DNA of 64,000 bases, from assembly GCA_003339415.1 (NCBI GenBank), contig PDHQ01000116.1, forward strand, positions 38,435 through 102,434, written 5' to 3'. Below, one piece after another: positions 47,606-61,177 of this stretch (position 1 is the first letter of the stretch; each line of letters starts with the position of its first letter). Origin of the DNA: Ophiocordyceps camponoti-saundersi (nom. inval.). Lineage: Eukaryota > Ascomycota > Sordariomycetes > Hypocreales > Ophiocordycipitaceae. A program made the translations under genes and the position numbers. The notes below the pieces were generated by a model that ran no database searches, was not told where the DNA came from, and saw nothing but the letters and a program-made list of their open reading frames with translations.

Positions 47606-49650
47606 TTATTATTATTATTAGAATTTATACTAGGGGCTAGAACGGCTTCTAGGACTACTATATATAAGGAGGGGGGAAAAACCGGGCAGGGCCAGGGGGA
47701 AAACCCCCTACTTATAAGGTAAGGGCCTAATAAGGCAGGGATAATAAGTAGGAAAAAGCGCCACTATAAGCCTTACTTAGGCCCGTAAAGCTATAGTAGA
47801 ATAACGGACTAAGGTAAGGCCTAGGGGGGTGCCTTATAAGAATAAGTAAGTTATATAAGGGTACGTACTAAGGTTAGCTAAAGGGCTATAAATTAGTAAA
47901 TAGGTAAGGTAATATATACTTTATTACTAAAGTATAAATAAATAAAAGCTAAGTAGCGTATAGCTTCCTCCCCTTTTTTATTTTTTATAAGTACGCTTAC
48001 GATTATAAATAATATTATAAATAACTTAATATACGCTATTATATAGCCTTTTATTAGCTTAAAACTTAACTAATATTATAATAAGGAAAGTAAAAGTTAG
48101 AGAAAAGAACTTAGTCCTTTATAATATTTATATAAGATATATTATATAAAAGCGCTTACGCTAAGAATATTCTAGCTATTAAGTATAGCAAAGTAAGTAT
48201 ACTTTTTATCTAAAGTTTAGTAAGAATATAAGGGTTAATAGCGTATAAATCTTATAGCTTAAGTATATATTACTTATATAAAATTAAATATAAGCTATAT
48301 AGCGGTAAATATTTCCTAAATTATAAGTAATTATTAAAAGCTAATAGGTAGGAAATATAAAGTTATTAATAATAAATATAGCTAAGCTTTATTATATATA
48401 ACGTAAAAAATATATAAAATAAGAGAAATAAGGTAATATTAAAGCTTTACTAATAGGGGTTAAGCGCGTTATTTAAGATAAGGACTAATTATTTACTTAT
48501 AGGAATATATATAATATTAAGCGGGCGCTAACTAAGGCCGCCTCTATTTTTACTAATATAAATAAAATAATAAGAGTTTTTAAATTAATATATAATACTT
48601 TTAAGCGTATTAAAACGGCCCTTAGTAATATCTTAGCTAATATTATTAATATAAGCAAGAAGCTAAGTATTATAATAGTAAATATAACTAAGGCTATTAA
48701 TAAGTTAAAATATCTAATAATTAAGTTAGATATCTACGCTAAAAAGAAAGTAATTTTAGCTATAGCTATTAAAAAAGTAATAATACTAGCGCTTACTACT
48801 AATAATATAAAGCTAGGTCCTACTAATAATAATACCGCTAATAGAAATAATAATAAAATTACTATAATAAAGAACCTAACGCTAACTAAGGTTAGGGAGA
48901 CTAAGTTAGCTAATAAAGCTAAGGGTAAGGTAAAGGGTAAAAAGCTAGATAAGGGTAAGGCTAAGGCTAAGCGCGGTTATATATTAATTAAGTTTTAGTT
49001 AAAGTTAGCTAAAAAAGCGCGTTTAGCTATAATAATCTTAAACTCTAATAATAATAATAAAAACGATAATAATATTAATATAAAGGCTTCTAAGCTTATC
49101 GATATAATAATATTATATATAAAATAAATATATTTAAGCGAGAGCGCGGCTAGGCTAGCTAGCTAAGATAATATAGTAAAGCTTTTAGCTTAAAAATTAC
49201 TAGTTAAGAAAGCAGCTAATTTAAATCCTAGCTATAATTATTTCTACGCGCTTAGTAAATAAAGAGTATTACTAATTATAATAATTAAGTTACTATTTAT
49301 TAAGAAGCTTAAAAATTACTAAGCTAGCTACGCTTAGGTAATAGTAAATAAATCTAATAATTTTATATTTATAATTATAAAGATATCTGCTTTATTTAGC
49401 TTATTAGCTATTTAAACCGGTATTATAAAAAGGTAAATACCGGCTATAAAGTTACTAATAAGTTTATTAAAATCTTTCGGGGCTATAAGCTTAAAAACTC
49501 TTAATATACTAAAAGATAAGATAAAAGCGAAGTTTAAGTTAGTAATAGCCTTGCTAGCTATATTAAGAGTATTTACTAAGTTTAAGCTATTATTTACTTA
49601 AAATCTATTAATAACTTAAAGTTAGTTTTTTATTAAAGCTATATTAAGAG
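47606..49650 (-). mobile_element. Element C, 3' end and body, non-LTR-like
   Basis: Read on the minus strand, the left edge is a LINE-type 3' end: GTAGGGGGTTTTCC...GGTTTTTCCCCC, then CCCCTAGTATAAATTC and a TAA tail at 47606-47620. The first 800 bases recur at 61178-61978. On the plus strand 48900-49000 is rich in AAG/GGT codons, so coding on that strand is not excluded. It is interrupted at 49650 by Gypsy-2. Confidence 0.5.
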
Positions 49651-49655
49651 AGTAA
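49651..49655 (+). repeat. 5-bp target-site duplication of Gypsy-2 (left)
   Basis: AGTAA directly before the left LTR; the same five bases follow the right LTR at 57015-57019. Confidence 0.85.
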
Positions 49656-49905
49656 TATAAGGGATTCGGGCTGCGCCCGAATAGCTAAGTTACGTAGGGG
49701 GTGCTTAGTTAAGTCCGCGCGTATAATAAGCGCAGGGTATATATAAGTATATACGATTAGTTAGCGCCGCGCGCGGGACGGGCGCGGGCTATATATAAAC
49801 TATAACCCTAAGTGCATATACTATATATACCTTAAAACCTCTTAAGTTATTCTATATTAATAAAGTTAGCTTTTTATAAATATTAAGAAGTATAGGACCT
49901 TTATA
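49656..49905 (+). repeat. Gypsy-2 left LTR
   Basis: 250 bp. It begins with a hairpin (ATTCGGGC, loop TGC, GCCCGAAT at about 49663-49681) and has a GC-rich core GCGCCGCGCGCGGGACGGGC. Less RIP-mutated than the internal region. Confidence 0.85.
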
Positions 49906-50650
49906 GTAGAATAACTTTAATTATAGATAACCTTAATACTTAATAAGCTATTATTACCTAGCTCTTAGAGTAATAAGCTATTATCGCGGAGCTCTAAAGC
50001 CTCGTGCGCTAATAATATTAATTTATATAGCTCCTTAAGTAGTAGTAGTCGTAACCTCGCTATAAGCTACTACCTTTTAAGTTATTATTTAATAGCGATA
50101 AGGACCTTTTTCTAATATAGCGCTTCTTTATATTTTATAAGCTATAAGCGGATTAAGCTTTTATTAATACCGCTTATAACTAATAAGTATTTTTATACTA
50201 ATATTTATTTTTTACGGTTTAAGCTAAGGTAGCCCTATTTTTTAAGTAAGGTGCTAAATATAAATATAACCCTAACTACTTCTTAAGTTACCTTAATACT
50301 ATATTTACTAACCTATACCGGTGCTAGATAGCTATAACGGAGCTTAAATACCTTATATAAGGCGCTTCTAAGTCTTTCTCTAACTTCCTTATCTATTTTA
50401 AAGCTAAGCTTACTTTAGTAAACGGTACTAAATAAGCTAATAAAATTAAGGTTATACGCCTCCGTTATGCCCTTACGCTAGCCTTTCGCTAATATTATAT
50501 AGGGCGTAATATTCCCTTAATTAAGTATACTATCGCTATTATTAGGATCTACGCTATTACCGTAAATATTAAGTTTTTCCGCCTTAAAAATAAAGGCCGA
50601 ATACCTTTACTTTCCGCTTCTAAGCTATCTTAAAATACCCCGATAACTAA

Positions 50651-50658
50651 CGTATACT
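50651..50658 (+). repeat. 8-bp target-site duplication of the hAT MITE (left)
   Basis: CGTATACT, repeated exactly at 51098-51105. Eight bases is the hAT hallmark. Confidence 0.9.
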
Positions 50659-51097
50659 CAGGGTTTAAAATTAGTCAGTCACTACTTTTTTTTAGTCGCA
50701 AAAAAGTCACTACTATTTTTAAAGTTAAAAATCTATAGTAAGAGTAAGTAAGTAATATAAATAACTATAAAATAGAGTAAATTCTTCGCTAAATAGCTAT
50801 AAGCTTTTTTTCTTTTAATTATTTTTTCTTAATTAGTAAGGAATTTTTTAAGAAAAAAAGTCACTATTTTTTAGTAACTTTAGTCACTAAATGACTAATC
50901 GCTATTTATAGCCTATATAACTATGATTACTAATATAAAAAAAATACGTACTTATAGAGTGTTTTTTCTAGTATTTTATAGGTATTTTTTCTTAATTTAT
51001 AACCTGGGCCCTAATTTATAATTAAATAAAGAACTTTATTAAAAATGACTAAAAGTGAATTTCTATGACTTTTTTCACTGACTTTTTTTAAACCCTG
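50659..51097. mobile_element. 439-bp hAT MITE, not RIP-mutated
   Basis: Ends CAGGGTTTAAA and TTTAAACCCTG form perfect 11-bp terminal inverted repeats, flanked by the exact 8-bp duplication CGTATACT. Many subterminal AGTCACT/AGTGAC motifs occur near both ends. No coding capacity. CpA and TpG are intact, so it landed in Gypsy-2 after that copy had been mutated. The end matches the hAT end at 61979, which points to the mobilising family. Confidence 0.92.
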
Positions 51098-54000
51098 CGT
51101 ATACTAAACTAGCACCCGGCCGCGCTTTAATAAATATAGTAGCCCCCCCTCTTAAGGCTAAAATAGCCACGGCGGTAAGACTTATCGTTAGGCGATTAGA
51201 GCTAATAGCGATAAGATTATAAAATAGCGCGCTAAGGGCCGCTACCTCCGCTATAATAGTACTAGCTATTTCTCGCGCGAGTATAAGCTTAATCCTCCCC
51301 TATTAGCCTTTTTAGTTTACTTCGTAGATATTATAAAAAAAAGGAGGACCCCGCCTTAAATTAAGGAAATAAATCCTCCTTATACTAAGTCTCTTATAAG
51401 GGGAGGACTCTTGCGGTAATATTACTTATAAAATATTAGATAACTATTTTATAGATATTAGTTAGAATATAAACTCGCCTCCCCTTCTTTTTCTTATACT
51501 TATAAATTTTACTTTTTTTATTATTATATAGGCGGATAATAACTATAATTATTACGCTGCTATAAGCGAATTTTTTATATAGCGCTACTAGCTTAAGCAA
51601 ATTCCCCTCTCTTACTTATAAGTAATTTATACTACTATATAGATATATTATTAATAGCGCGTACGCTTTAAGCTATACTTATTTATCCGCTACTTTATCC
51701 GCTTTATAGCCGATATTAATAGCTAGTAGTTATTTATAATAGCGTATATAATCCTAGGCCTTACTTAAGACCTAATTTTTAGCTTACCTTAGATAGCGTA
51801 TAACGATATCTTACTATATTCTAGTAAGCGGGAAATTATAATTTACTTTACTAGTAGATTAATTATCTTATATTTCGAATCTTAGTAAGTTACTTACCTT
51901 ACTATAGCTATCCTTAGCTCTATCTTCGCGGCCCTTATCTATTATAAATTCTAATAGCGTACTAGTTACTAGTTCCTCGCTACTAGCTTATAAGATATTT
52001 TTCGCGTTTTACGTATTATAACCTCTACCTTAACTATAAGCCCTTTCTTACTTTTTAAGGTATCGGATTTTACTAACCTATTCGATAAGGAGAAAGCTAG
52101 TATTCTGCCCTTTTACTATAATAGTTATAATTACTATATCTAACTCCGCTAGGAACTTAATAATTCCTTACTCCTTTTACCTTAAGGCTTACTTTATAAT
52201 ATACTTTATAAGTATCTTCTCGAGGTTCGGGAATAAATTACTAATTTAATAAATAAAAAATAAATCTACGTTAGCTTATTATCTATAGCCGCCCCTATTC
52301 TACTTATAAAAAAGCTAGGAGGTAAGTAGCGCTTTTATATTAATTATCGCGCCTTAAATAAGGTAATAGAGTAAGATTATTATCTCCTCCCGCTTATTAA
52401 GAAGACGCTTTATAGCCTTTTAGGTACCCGCTAGTTTACGAAACTAAATATTTATACCGCTTTCTATAAGCTTTATATTATAAAGGGCGAGGAATACCTT
52501 ATAGCTTTCTATACTTAGTTTAGTTTATTTAAATACCTTATTTACCTTTTTAGCCTCGTAGGAGCGCCCGCTATATTTTAGTATTATATTAATATTACTT
52601 TTAGTAACTCCTTAAAAGACTTTATTATAATATACCTAAACGATATCCTTATTTATTTAGGAGGTTCTTATTTTAATTATTAGCGTAAGGTACGCGTTAT
52701 ACTTTTATATTTCTATTAAGCTAGGCTTTTCCTTAATCTTAATAAGTATAACTTTACTATTTATAAAGTTAAATACTTAGGGTTTATTATTTATATTAGT
52801 AAAAAAGTGCGGCTAGACCTTATTAAAGTTTTTATAATTCTAAAATAGGAGGCGCTAACTTATATCCGTAATATATATAGTTTTCTTAAGTTCGCTAATT
52901 TTTATTATAACTTTATATTTTATTTTTTAAACCTTACGGCCCTTTTAGTTAAGCTTACGAAACGCGGCGCGCTTTTCTATTAAACTAATAAATACTAGCT
53001 TACTTTTAATACGCTTAAGTCCGCGTTTATCTTTACCCCTATCTTTACCTAGTAAGATCTAAACTATAATATTATTATTAAAGCTAACTATTTTAGCGAG
53101 GCTATTAGTAAGTACTTTTCTTAGTTTAGCTTAGATTATATCTTTTAGCCTATTATATATTACTTTAAGAAACTTTTACTTATAGAATAAAACTATATAA
53201 TTTATAATAAAGAGCTTTTTACTATTATTTCTTACCTTAAAGTATAGTTTACTAAGTTATATAAAGTTATATAGCTATTTTTTATCCTTACGAATTATAA
53301 GGCCTTAAAGTATTTTATTACGCTTAAGGCTATAATAGAATATTAAGCGCGTTAAGCTAAGATACTTGCCTTTTTTAACTTCTGCTTTTAGTACTATTTT
53401 AGTATATAGGCGTTATAGCTTAATATACTCTCTTAGTAAGAATAAGATCGCCGCGGGATAGAGGAGCGCTTTAGTTAAATTATATAGCTCGTATCTATTT
53501 ACTCCTTTAAGTTATAGCTAATTTAATCTAGCCCGGCCTTATCTTAGTTCCTTATAGCTATACCTTTTACTTAGGACGCCCTAGCCCCTTTTTATAATAA
53601 GACCTTACGGGACTTTTAATTAGAGGCTCTTTATACTAATTCTTTTTATTATATACGCTACTAAGTAGTTTAGTTAGGCGCTTAGAAGTTTCCGCTAAAA
53701 GCAGGTATTTATAAGTAAATTATAAACTATTTTATCTTTACTTATAAATAGCTATAATTCTAAAGCTATTTTTAAGTTCCTAAATAGGAACCCTTAATTA
53801 CTATACTTATCTAATAAACTTATAATTCCTTTATAATAAGATATTTTAGTAAGAATATTACTTTTATATTTTTTTAATATAAGTTTTACTAAAATAGTAT
53901 AAATATAGTATATTTTATTTATAACTATTATTATTACGAAGATTACCTTAATTATTAGCGCTATTAAAAATTACTTTAGCTACTACCTCCTCCTAAATAG

Positions 54001-56764
54001 TTTTAGATAACCCTCTCCGTAAACTTTATAACTAAGCTACTTACCGCTTTAAAGTCCTAGCCCTATTTCCTAATAGTTATTATAAATCGCTTATTAAAAT
54101 ACGTTTAGCTTAAAGTTATAATATTTATAGATACTAAGTAATATACTAAGCGCTTTATTTAATACTAGTAGTAGTTTTATAGCTTCCCTTATAAGTTAAT
54201 TTTTAATCGCGATTTTAATTAAATAAGCTACTTTTAGTCTACCCTTTACTATCTTACCGGGGTTAATAAGCTACTTTCTATAGCGTATTACCCCTAAACT
54301 AATAAGAGTATAAAGCGTATAAACTAAAAAGTATAGGCTATTCTCTATTATATAATCTCCTTCTTATAATTTAACTAGCTACGCTACTTACTTACTTACT
54401 AGCTTACCTTAAATAATTAGGACTTATCTATAATAAGTATTAGTCTTAACTACTTACTTTATAGCTTCGATATTACCTTTCTTAACTAGCTAGCGGAGGC
54501 GGCCGCCCCTATCTTTTCCCTAAAAGGCTAAGCCGTAGCGTTTACTTATTTCCTTTATAATAGCGTTAAACTAGTATAGGCCTCTATCGCCTAGGCCTAA
54601 TAGCGGTAATAGGACTCCTCGAATAAGTCTCGCTAACCCGCGGAACGGTTTTAAATCGGCGATTTTATATAGCTTAACTTTACCTATATATAATTTAACT
54701 ATTTATTTTAAAAGCTTAATTACCTTAAGGGTAAGTATAGGGTAGTAGCTATACTAACGCTACTTACTATTACTCTTAATACGCTACTTAGTATTTACTT
54801 TACCTTTTATATTAACCTTATTAAGCGTGCTATTAGCGACCCTTTACTATCTTAATTATTTACTAACTCCTAGCTAAATCCCCTTCTCCGTCTTTTTTAC
54901 GATAACCCGTTCCTTAATAAATATAAAGTTAAGGAAATCCTTATTACGAAAAACGCTAAGGGTTAGCGCTTATAAGGTAGGACGCCTTATTAACTTATCC
55001 TCGTAAAATAAAAAAGTTATATTATTCTAACTTAAAAACTATTTAATAGCTTTAAACGCTACGTAATATTAAACTACTTTAAGTTTATATAAGGGGATAT
55101 ACGCTTTTATAATAGCTTAGGGCGGACTTAATTATATACTTATTTAAGCGCCCTTTATAGCTAATTATCCCTCTTAAGTAACTTTCCCTTTTTATCTTAT
55201 AAGTATAATATTACCCCCCCGCCCCTTATTTCTTTTTATTTTTTATTTACCTACTCCTCCTCTTTTTTTATATTAGCTTTAAGCTAGTATTTATATCCTT
55301 TATCTCCTCCCCGTAATCCTCCGCTATAGTTAAATAACTTAGGAGATTATTACGGTATTAGCTATAGCTTAGCGCTAATATTAACTTATAATAGATATAT
55401 CTCTAAGTAAAGGAGGGTATATTATAAGGCTAGGGGAATATTTAATATAACGCTAATAGTAGGAGTCTTACTTATCTTATTTCTAAGCTACGCGCGCTAT
55501 ACGCGGGCGCTAGCGTAAACTCGCTTTACTAATATATAGCGGGGGGGGAGGATAAGTACTACGCGTAAGCGCTAAGTAACTAAAAGCTAGATAATATATA
55601 TAAATTAGTAAAAGTAATATATAATATAATAGCGGGCGGGCTTAATATATTATATAAACTAGTTAGCGCTATAATTATTTAATAAGAGATATTATTTTTC
55701 TTTTTATTTTCCCGCTTCCGTATATTAATATTTATTTAGTAGTTTACGATTTAGGCGGCCTACTTATCTCGCTATTATTTAAGAATTTATCGCTATTATT
55801 CCTCTTACCGCTAAAAGGACGCTTTATACTATAAGGCGAAAAAGTTAAGGCTAATAATAAGGGCGCTCTATTATTACTATTATTACTATTAGTATTATAT
55901 TATCGCTAAGAATATATTATAAGTTAAGGTATATAGGGCGGGCACGGCGATTATATTACCGGCGGCGGGGATAAGCGTAGCGGACTATTATTACTTAAGC
56001 GTAAAAAGGGCGTAAAAGTTAATTACCGGGCGTAGTATAATATAAGTAATAGCTAGTATAGCTTATAAATAGTTAACGCGAGTAAGAAACTCTAGCGTAA
56101 GCTAAGCGCGCCGGCTAGGTATTTTTTTAGCGTAGGTATAAGTAGGTAAGGTAATAGCTTATTTTTCCCTAACTATTATCCGTAAGTTATAGATAGCTTA
56201 TTATAAGCGTATATTTATAGTAAAAAGGTACTTTTCTTAAAAGTACTATCTTCGCCGCTACTTATATACTTTATAAGCTATCTTATAACCGCGTTAGTAA
56301 TCGATATTATAGCTATTATAAAGGTTTTAAATATAAGGAGTATATAAATATTCTACCTTTTATAATATAGCGATATTTTTATTATCTAAATCCCTCTTTA
56401 TAGCGTAGCCGCTTATTACGTAAGCTAGTAATTACGGCTAACTAGATAATATATTAAAGCGGTAATATAATAACTTAATAGATATAAAAAGCTTAAAAAA
56501 TAATAATAATAAAAAAAAATAAATAATTATAAGAGAGCTTAGATAATAATAACGATAAAAAAAAATTATAAGAATACGGTAGTAGAGTAATAAAGTATAA
56601 GGCTCGGAGAATTATTTACTTAGCGAGGGGAAATAAAATAACTAGCTGAGGAGAAAAATATAAAAGGAGGATAAAAAATTTTCTATATAAGGGGTATTTT
56701 AACTTATACCTTATATACGTATATACCGCGGCCGGAAATACTCTTTTCTTAGGGCGATAAGGTA

Positions 56765-57014
56765 TATAAAGGATTTAGGCTATGCCCGAATAGCTAAGTT
56801 ATATAAGAGGTGCTTAGTTAAGTCCGCGTATATAATAGGCGCGGGGTATATATAGGTATATATAATTAGTTAGCGCCGCGCGCGGGATAGGCGCGGGCTA
56901 TATACGGACTATAACCTTAAGTACGTATACCGTATATACTTTAAAACCTCTTAAGTTATTCTATATTAATAGAGTTAGCTTCTTATAAATGTTAAGGAGT
57001 GCAGGACCTTTATA
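56765..57014 (+). repeat. Gypsy-2 right LTR
   Basis: 250 bp, aligned to the left LTR without gaps over the parts I compared; the differences seen are transitions (for example CGGGCTG against TAGGCTA). Followed by AGTAA. Confidence 0.85.
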
Positions 57015-57019
57015 AGTAA

Positions 57020-58896
57020 GCTTTATAGCTAAAGGAATCTAATAATATCGGTAAAAAGATTTAGTTTAGTAAAGTTAAGAGCCTAGGTAAAAATAAAGTA
57101 AAGGAATTAGTAATTAAATAAGGTAAAAAGGGATAAATATCTATAAGCTATATAGTAATAAAAAGGTTTAATAGATAGGAATATAATAAGTTTAATTTTA
57201 TAGTAAGTTTAGCGAGGATATATATAAAGTTCTAATAAGGTTAAACTAATAAAAGTTAGCGTAATATAATATTAACTTTATAATAATAAAGGTAAAAGTA
57301 TAATTATTAAGCTTAAGTTATATAGAGGACTTAAAGCGGAGATATTATAATAGTTTATCTTTTTAAATAGTAAGATTAAAGTATCGTAAAAGGAGGTAAT
57401 ATATATTTTATAGCTTAGTACCGTATTAGTAATTTAAAGTAATTATATTCGGAACTTAATATAAAAAGAGAAACTCTTATAATTTAATCTTACTTATATA
57501 TAGCTAGGTAATTATAATATTAATATATTTTAGAAGATTATAATATATTATAATAATTATAAGCTAGTTTAAGCGTAAGCGGAAATTAGCTAGGAAAAAG
57601 GTAAACTTAAGGCGGGCTTATTAAAGGCGGTTTTCCTACTATTTTTATTAATATATTTAGTTTTTATAAAAGAGGCGCTAGATAGTTTTCTTATTAAGGG
57701 TATTATATAAAGCGTAAGCTTATATTATTATCTACCTTAGTTCTTCTTAAAGCGGGGACTTAGTTTTACTATATTAAGTTAAGTATATATAGTATATAGG
57801 GAATTTTATAAGAAACCTTAAAATAAACCTAGATACGTATTAAATTATATTTAGTATACTTACCTTTTTAAGCTTATAAAGGGCGTTAGCTTTTCTCTTA
57901 TTTATATAAAAGTTAATTAAGGGGGTTTAAAACTTAGCTTTTAGGTAATAAACCGGGGTCGCTTTAAAGGCGCTAAAAATAATATATAAGTATTATAACT
58001 AAGCGGGGCTTATAATCCTAGGAAGCTTAAAAGGTTCTTAGTTTTTAAGGTAATTATAAAAAAGGTAATAAAAGTATAAGATATTAAAAATTATATAACT
58101 TTTATATATAACTTTTTAGCTTAAAAGAGGGTATAACTTTAAGTAAATATAGTTAAGATAATAAAAGCGAGATTTTATTTAGAAAGCTTATTATATATAA
58201 TTTAAAAATATATTTTCTAATATAATTATTAATATACTTAAACACTTAGTAAGCGCGCTTTAAAAATAAGGTAAATATTATATATATTTAACTTAACTAT
58301 ATATTATTCTAAGTAATATTTCTTAGAAAGATATATTAGTTTACTTTTATCTAGCTTAAAAGCTATATTATAATCTTAAGCTTATTTTTTATAAATATTT
58401 TATATTATAAGGAATTAGTCTATAACTAATCGTAGCTAGATAGGGGGGATTATAGCGGATATATTTAGGTTTTCCTAATAGCGCTTAGTTATCGCGCGGG
58501 GTATATAGCTAGCTTAGGAGGGGGGCTTTTCTCCCCTCTCCTTCCTCTCTTCGATAGCTTTAATTATAACTTTACTTTAGCTTACTTTTATAGTCGCTTT
58601 AGTAATATTATTATATATATTAACTAAAGATATTTTATAATTATAATAATATTTAGTTTAATATTAAGAAAGTTTATATTATTAATAAACTTACTAACTT
58701 TTAGCCTAAGTTTATATTTTAACTATTAATAAAGCGGCGTTATATAAAAGATAAAAAGTATAGTAAAAAGTAAAGAGCTTTAAGGGACTTTAGTTTAAAT
58801 TAAAAAAAGTGCTAAAGTTTATTTATTAAAGCGTAAATATAAGGAATAATAGCTAAGATAGCTTTATAAAAAGATATAAATTTAAGTAAGGTACCT
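57020..58896 (-). mobile_element. Element C, continuation right of Gypsy-2
   Basis: DNA displaced by the Gypsy-2 insertion, ending at the duplication that precedes YX copy 3. RIP-mutated; no domain was recognised on either strand. Strand is inferred from the tail at 47606. Confidence 0.35.
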
Positions 58897-58909
58897 TATA
58901 TATATAAAT

Positions 58910-60773
58910 CTAACTTTTATATATTTTATAAACTCCGCGCTTATAGCGATATAAATATAAACTTCTTATTCTTATATTATAAGCAGACTCCGCTCCCTCC
59001 GTTACCTTATAGTAATAGCTAGCCGCGCCCGAAGTAACTTTAGGGGGGAGGGCAACGCTATATAAGTTAATTATAACTATAAAAATTTTTTACCTAGAAT
59101 ATAGCTTTACTCTAAATCGTAATAATCTTAAACTTAAAAGTTTATTATATTTATTACCTTATTAAAAGCTAAGGTAAATATTAATAAGATTATTTTAAAA
59201 AACGCTTTTATCTTTATATAAATAATTATTAAATAAGTAATAAAGTTTAAGAGAGTTTAGGGAGGTGCCCCCTTTACTTTAACTTTATTAGTTAGTAATA
59301 TCTTCTTAGCTATTATAGCTATAATTTCCTCTTTTTTCTATACTTTTAGGGGGAGCGGAACTCCTCTAATATAAGCTATAATTATAGCTAAAGCGCTAAA
59401 GAAAACTATTAAAAAGTAAGTTCCTAAGTAATATAAGCGATAGCTTATAATTTATTTTAACTTTATAATTACTTTATTTTAAGTTTAAGGCCTTAAAGCG
59501 ATTATAATAAATATTAACTATAAACTTTATAAGTAAAGCTAAGCTTTTATAATAAAGAAATTACTTAGCGGTAATATTATAATAATATTTTAAAATATTA
59601 TTTATAAGCTTTAGTTTAATTTAAAATAACTTTATATTACTTTTAGAGAAAAAGTATATTTAATTAATAAAGGTTATATTTTTATTATAAAAAGGGTATT
59701 AATATAAGCTTTATAGCGGGGCAGTAAGGAAGCCTTTTATAAGAAAATTAAATTATTAAATAAAGTCTTAGTAATATAAATATATATAAAAAGATATTAT
59801 TCTAAAATTTAGCGGAGCTTTTTAATAGTTATTATTAATAACGTAATAGATATAAACTAGATTTATAATAAAAATATAATAATATAAGTAAAGATTTTTA
59901 ATATTAAATTATATATACTAAAAGTTTAACTTTAGTAATATTTTAAATATTACTAATTTAGATATATTACTAAATATTATATAATAAAGCTATAATATAA
60001 TAAATACTTTATTATTTTATATATAAAAAGTAAGTTTACTTACCTTATAGCTTATAAGAAAAGATTATATTATTACTTTTTTTATTAGGGGTTTTACTTT
60101 AAGTAAAGTTAACTTTACTTTAAGATAAGAGCGTTATAGGACCGGGCGAAGAACGCGTATATTACTTAACCCCGGAGGTTTATAAACCGGAACTTTATAT
60201 ATATTACCCCTCCTCCTCTTTCTTTAGCGCTAATTAGAAATTAATAATAGCTAGGGTAGAAACGCTAAAAAGCGAATATAATAATACCTCCTCTTTTAAC
60301 TTTAACTTTATACTTATTTATAGCTTTATTATAATAATTAAGCTATTTTTCGGGACTAGCTATTATAAGGTCTATTATAAGATAGTAAAACTTTTATATA
60401 TTCCTAAGTTATACTAATAAGGCTTTAATATATTAAATCGTTAAGGCTACCTTAATTAAATATAAGGATTTAGTTTATAGTAATAATAATAGCTAAGAGG
60501 ATAAGTAAGCTATATAAACTTTATACTAGATTTAGTTTATATATACTTTTACTACCGTAAAGTTTACTTTAAGAGAAATATAAGCTTTTAAATTATTAGT
60601 TAATACTTAACTTATTAAATATATAAAATACCGGGTATAAGCGGGGTTTAACTTAAAGCTAAGGTAATACTTAAGGGGAGGGTTTTACTCTAACTTTTTT
60701 AGTTTTTCCCCTTTTTAAAATATATATAAAATAGTTCTAAGCTATATAAGGTATACTAGCGTATAATTTATTA
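58910..60773 (+). mobile_element. YX element copy 3, full length and uninterrupted
   Basis: 1864 bp, flanked by TATATATATAAAT at 58897-58909 and 60774-60786. It begins CTAACTTTTATATATTTTAT, matches YX copies 1 and 2 over its whole length, has the zinc-knuckle-like segment near 59940-59985, the module GGGGAGGGTTTTACT...TTTTTCC (about 60673-60712) and a TTAT-rich tail. It is the most AT-rich of the copies, so probably the oldest or most heavily RIP-mutated. Confidence 0.78.
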
Positions 60774-60786
60774 TATATATATAAAT

Positions 60787-61177
60787 TTATAAAGTAATTT
60801 ATTATAATAAATAACGTTAAAAGCTCCCTTTATATTAAGTTATAAGAAAAAAGTAACTTTTTTCCTAGCTTAAGTAGCTTAAATAAGTTTTATAACTATA
60901 AAGATAGCTAGTTTTATTAACTTATTCTATTTATTACCTATTTAATTATTAAAGAGGAGCTAATATAGTTTAGCGATATTAGATAATTTTTTATTTATAA
61001 TAAACTTAAGTATTTTACTAAGGTAATATAAAAGGGAGATTAGCTTATAGCTATTAGCTTACTAGTAAATTTCTAGCTTTTTACCTTACTTATATAATAT
61101 AATTACGATAATAATATAAAGTTAACTTAGGAAATAGCTAAGCTAAAAATAAGCGTAAAAGATTTAAGTAAGCTATA
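60787..61177. other. RIP-mutated DNA between YX copy 3 and element C copy 2
   Basis: AT-rich, with a possible broken plus frame from 60900 to 61160. Nothing recognised. Confidence 0.35.

Larger units (their letters stand above)
49656..57014 (+). mobile_element. Gypsy-2, complete Ty3/Gypsy LTR retrotransposon (7.36 kb)
   Basis: Two 250-bp direct LTRs (49656-49905 and 56765-57014) start TATAAGG or TATAAAG and end CCTTTATA, which are TGTAAGG and CCTTTACA after RIP. Relic pol in plus frames: reverse transcriptase about 52240-52720 with blocks like YRALNKV, LDISTAFHKL and YLDDILIYS; RNase H about 53040-53450; integrase and C-terminal part about 53900-55050. The order RT-RNase H-integrase places it in Ty3/Gypsy. 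gag/protease should occupy 49906-52200, interrupted by a hAT MITE. About 1.7 kb between integrase and the right LTR is unassigned. Purine-rich DNA near 56636-56680 may hold the polypurine tract. Confidence 0.85.
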
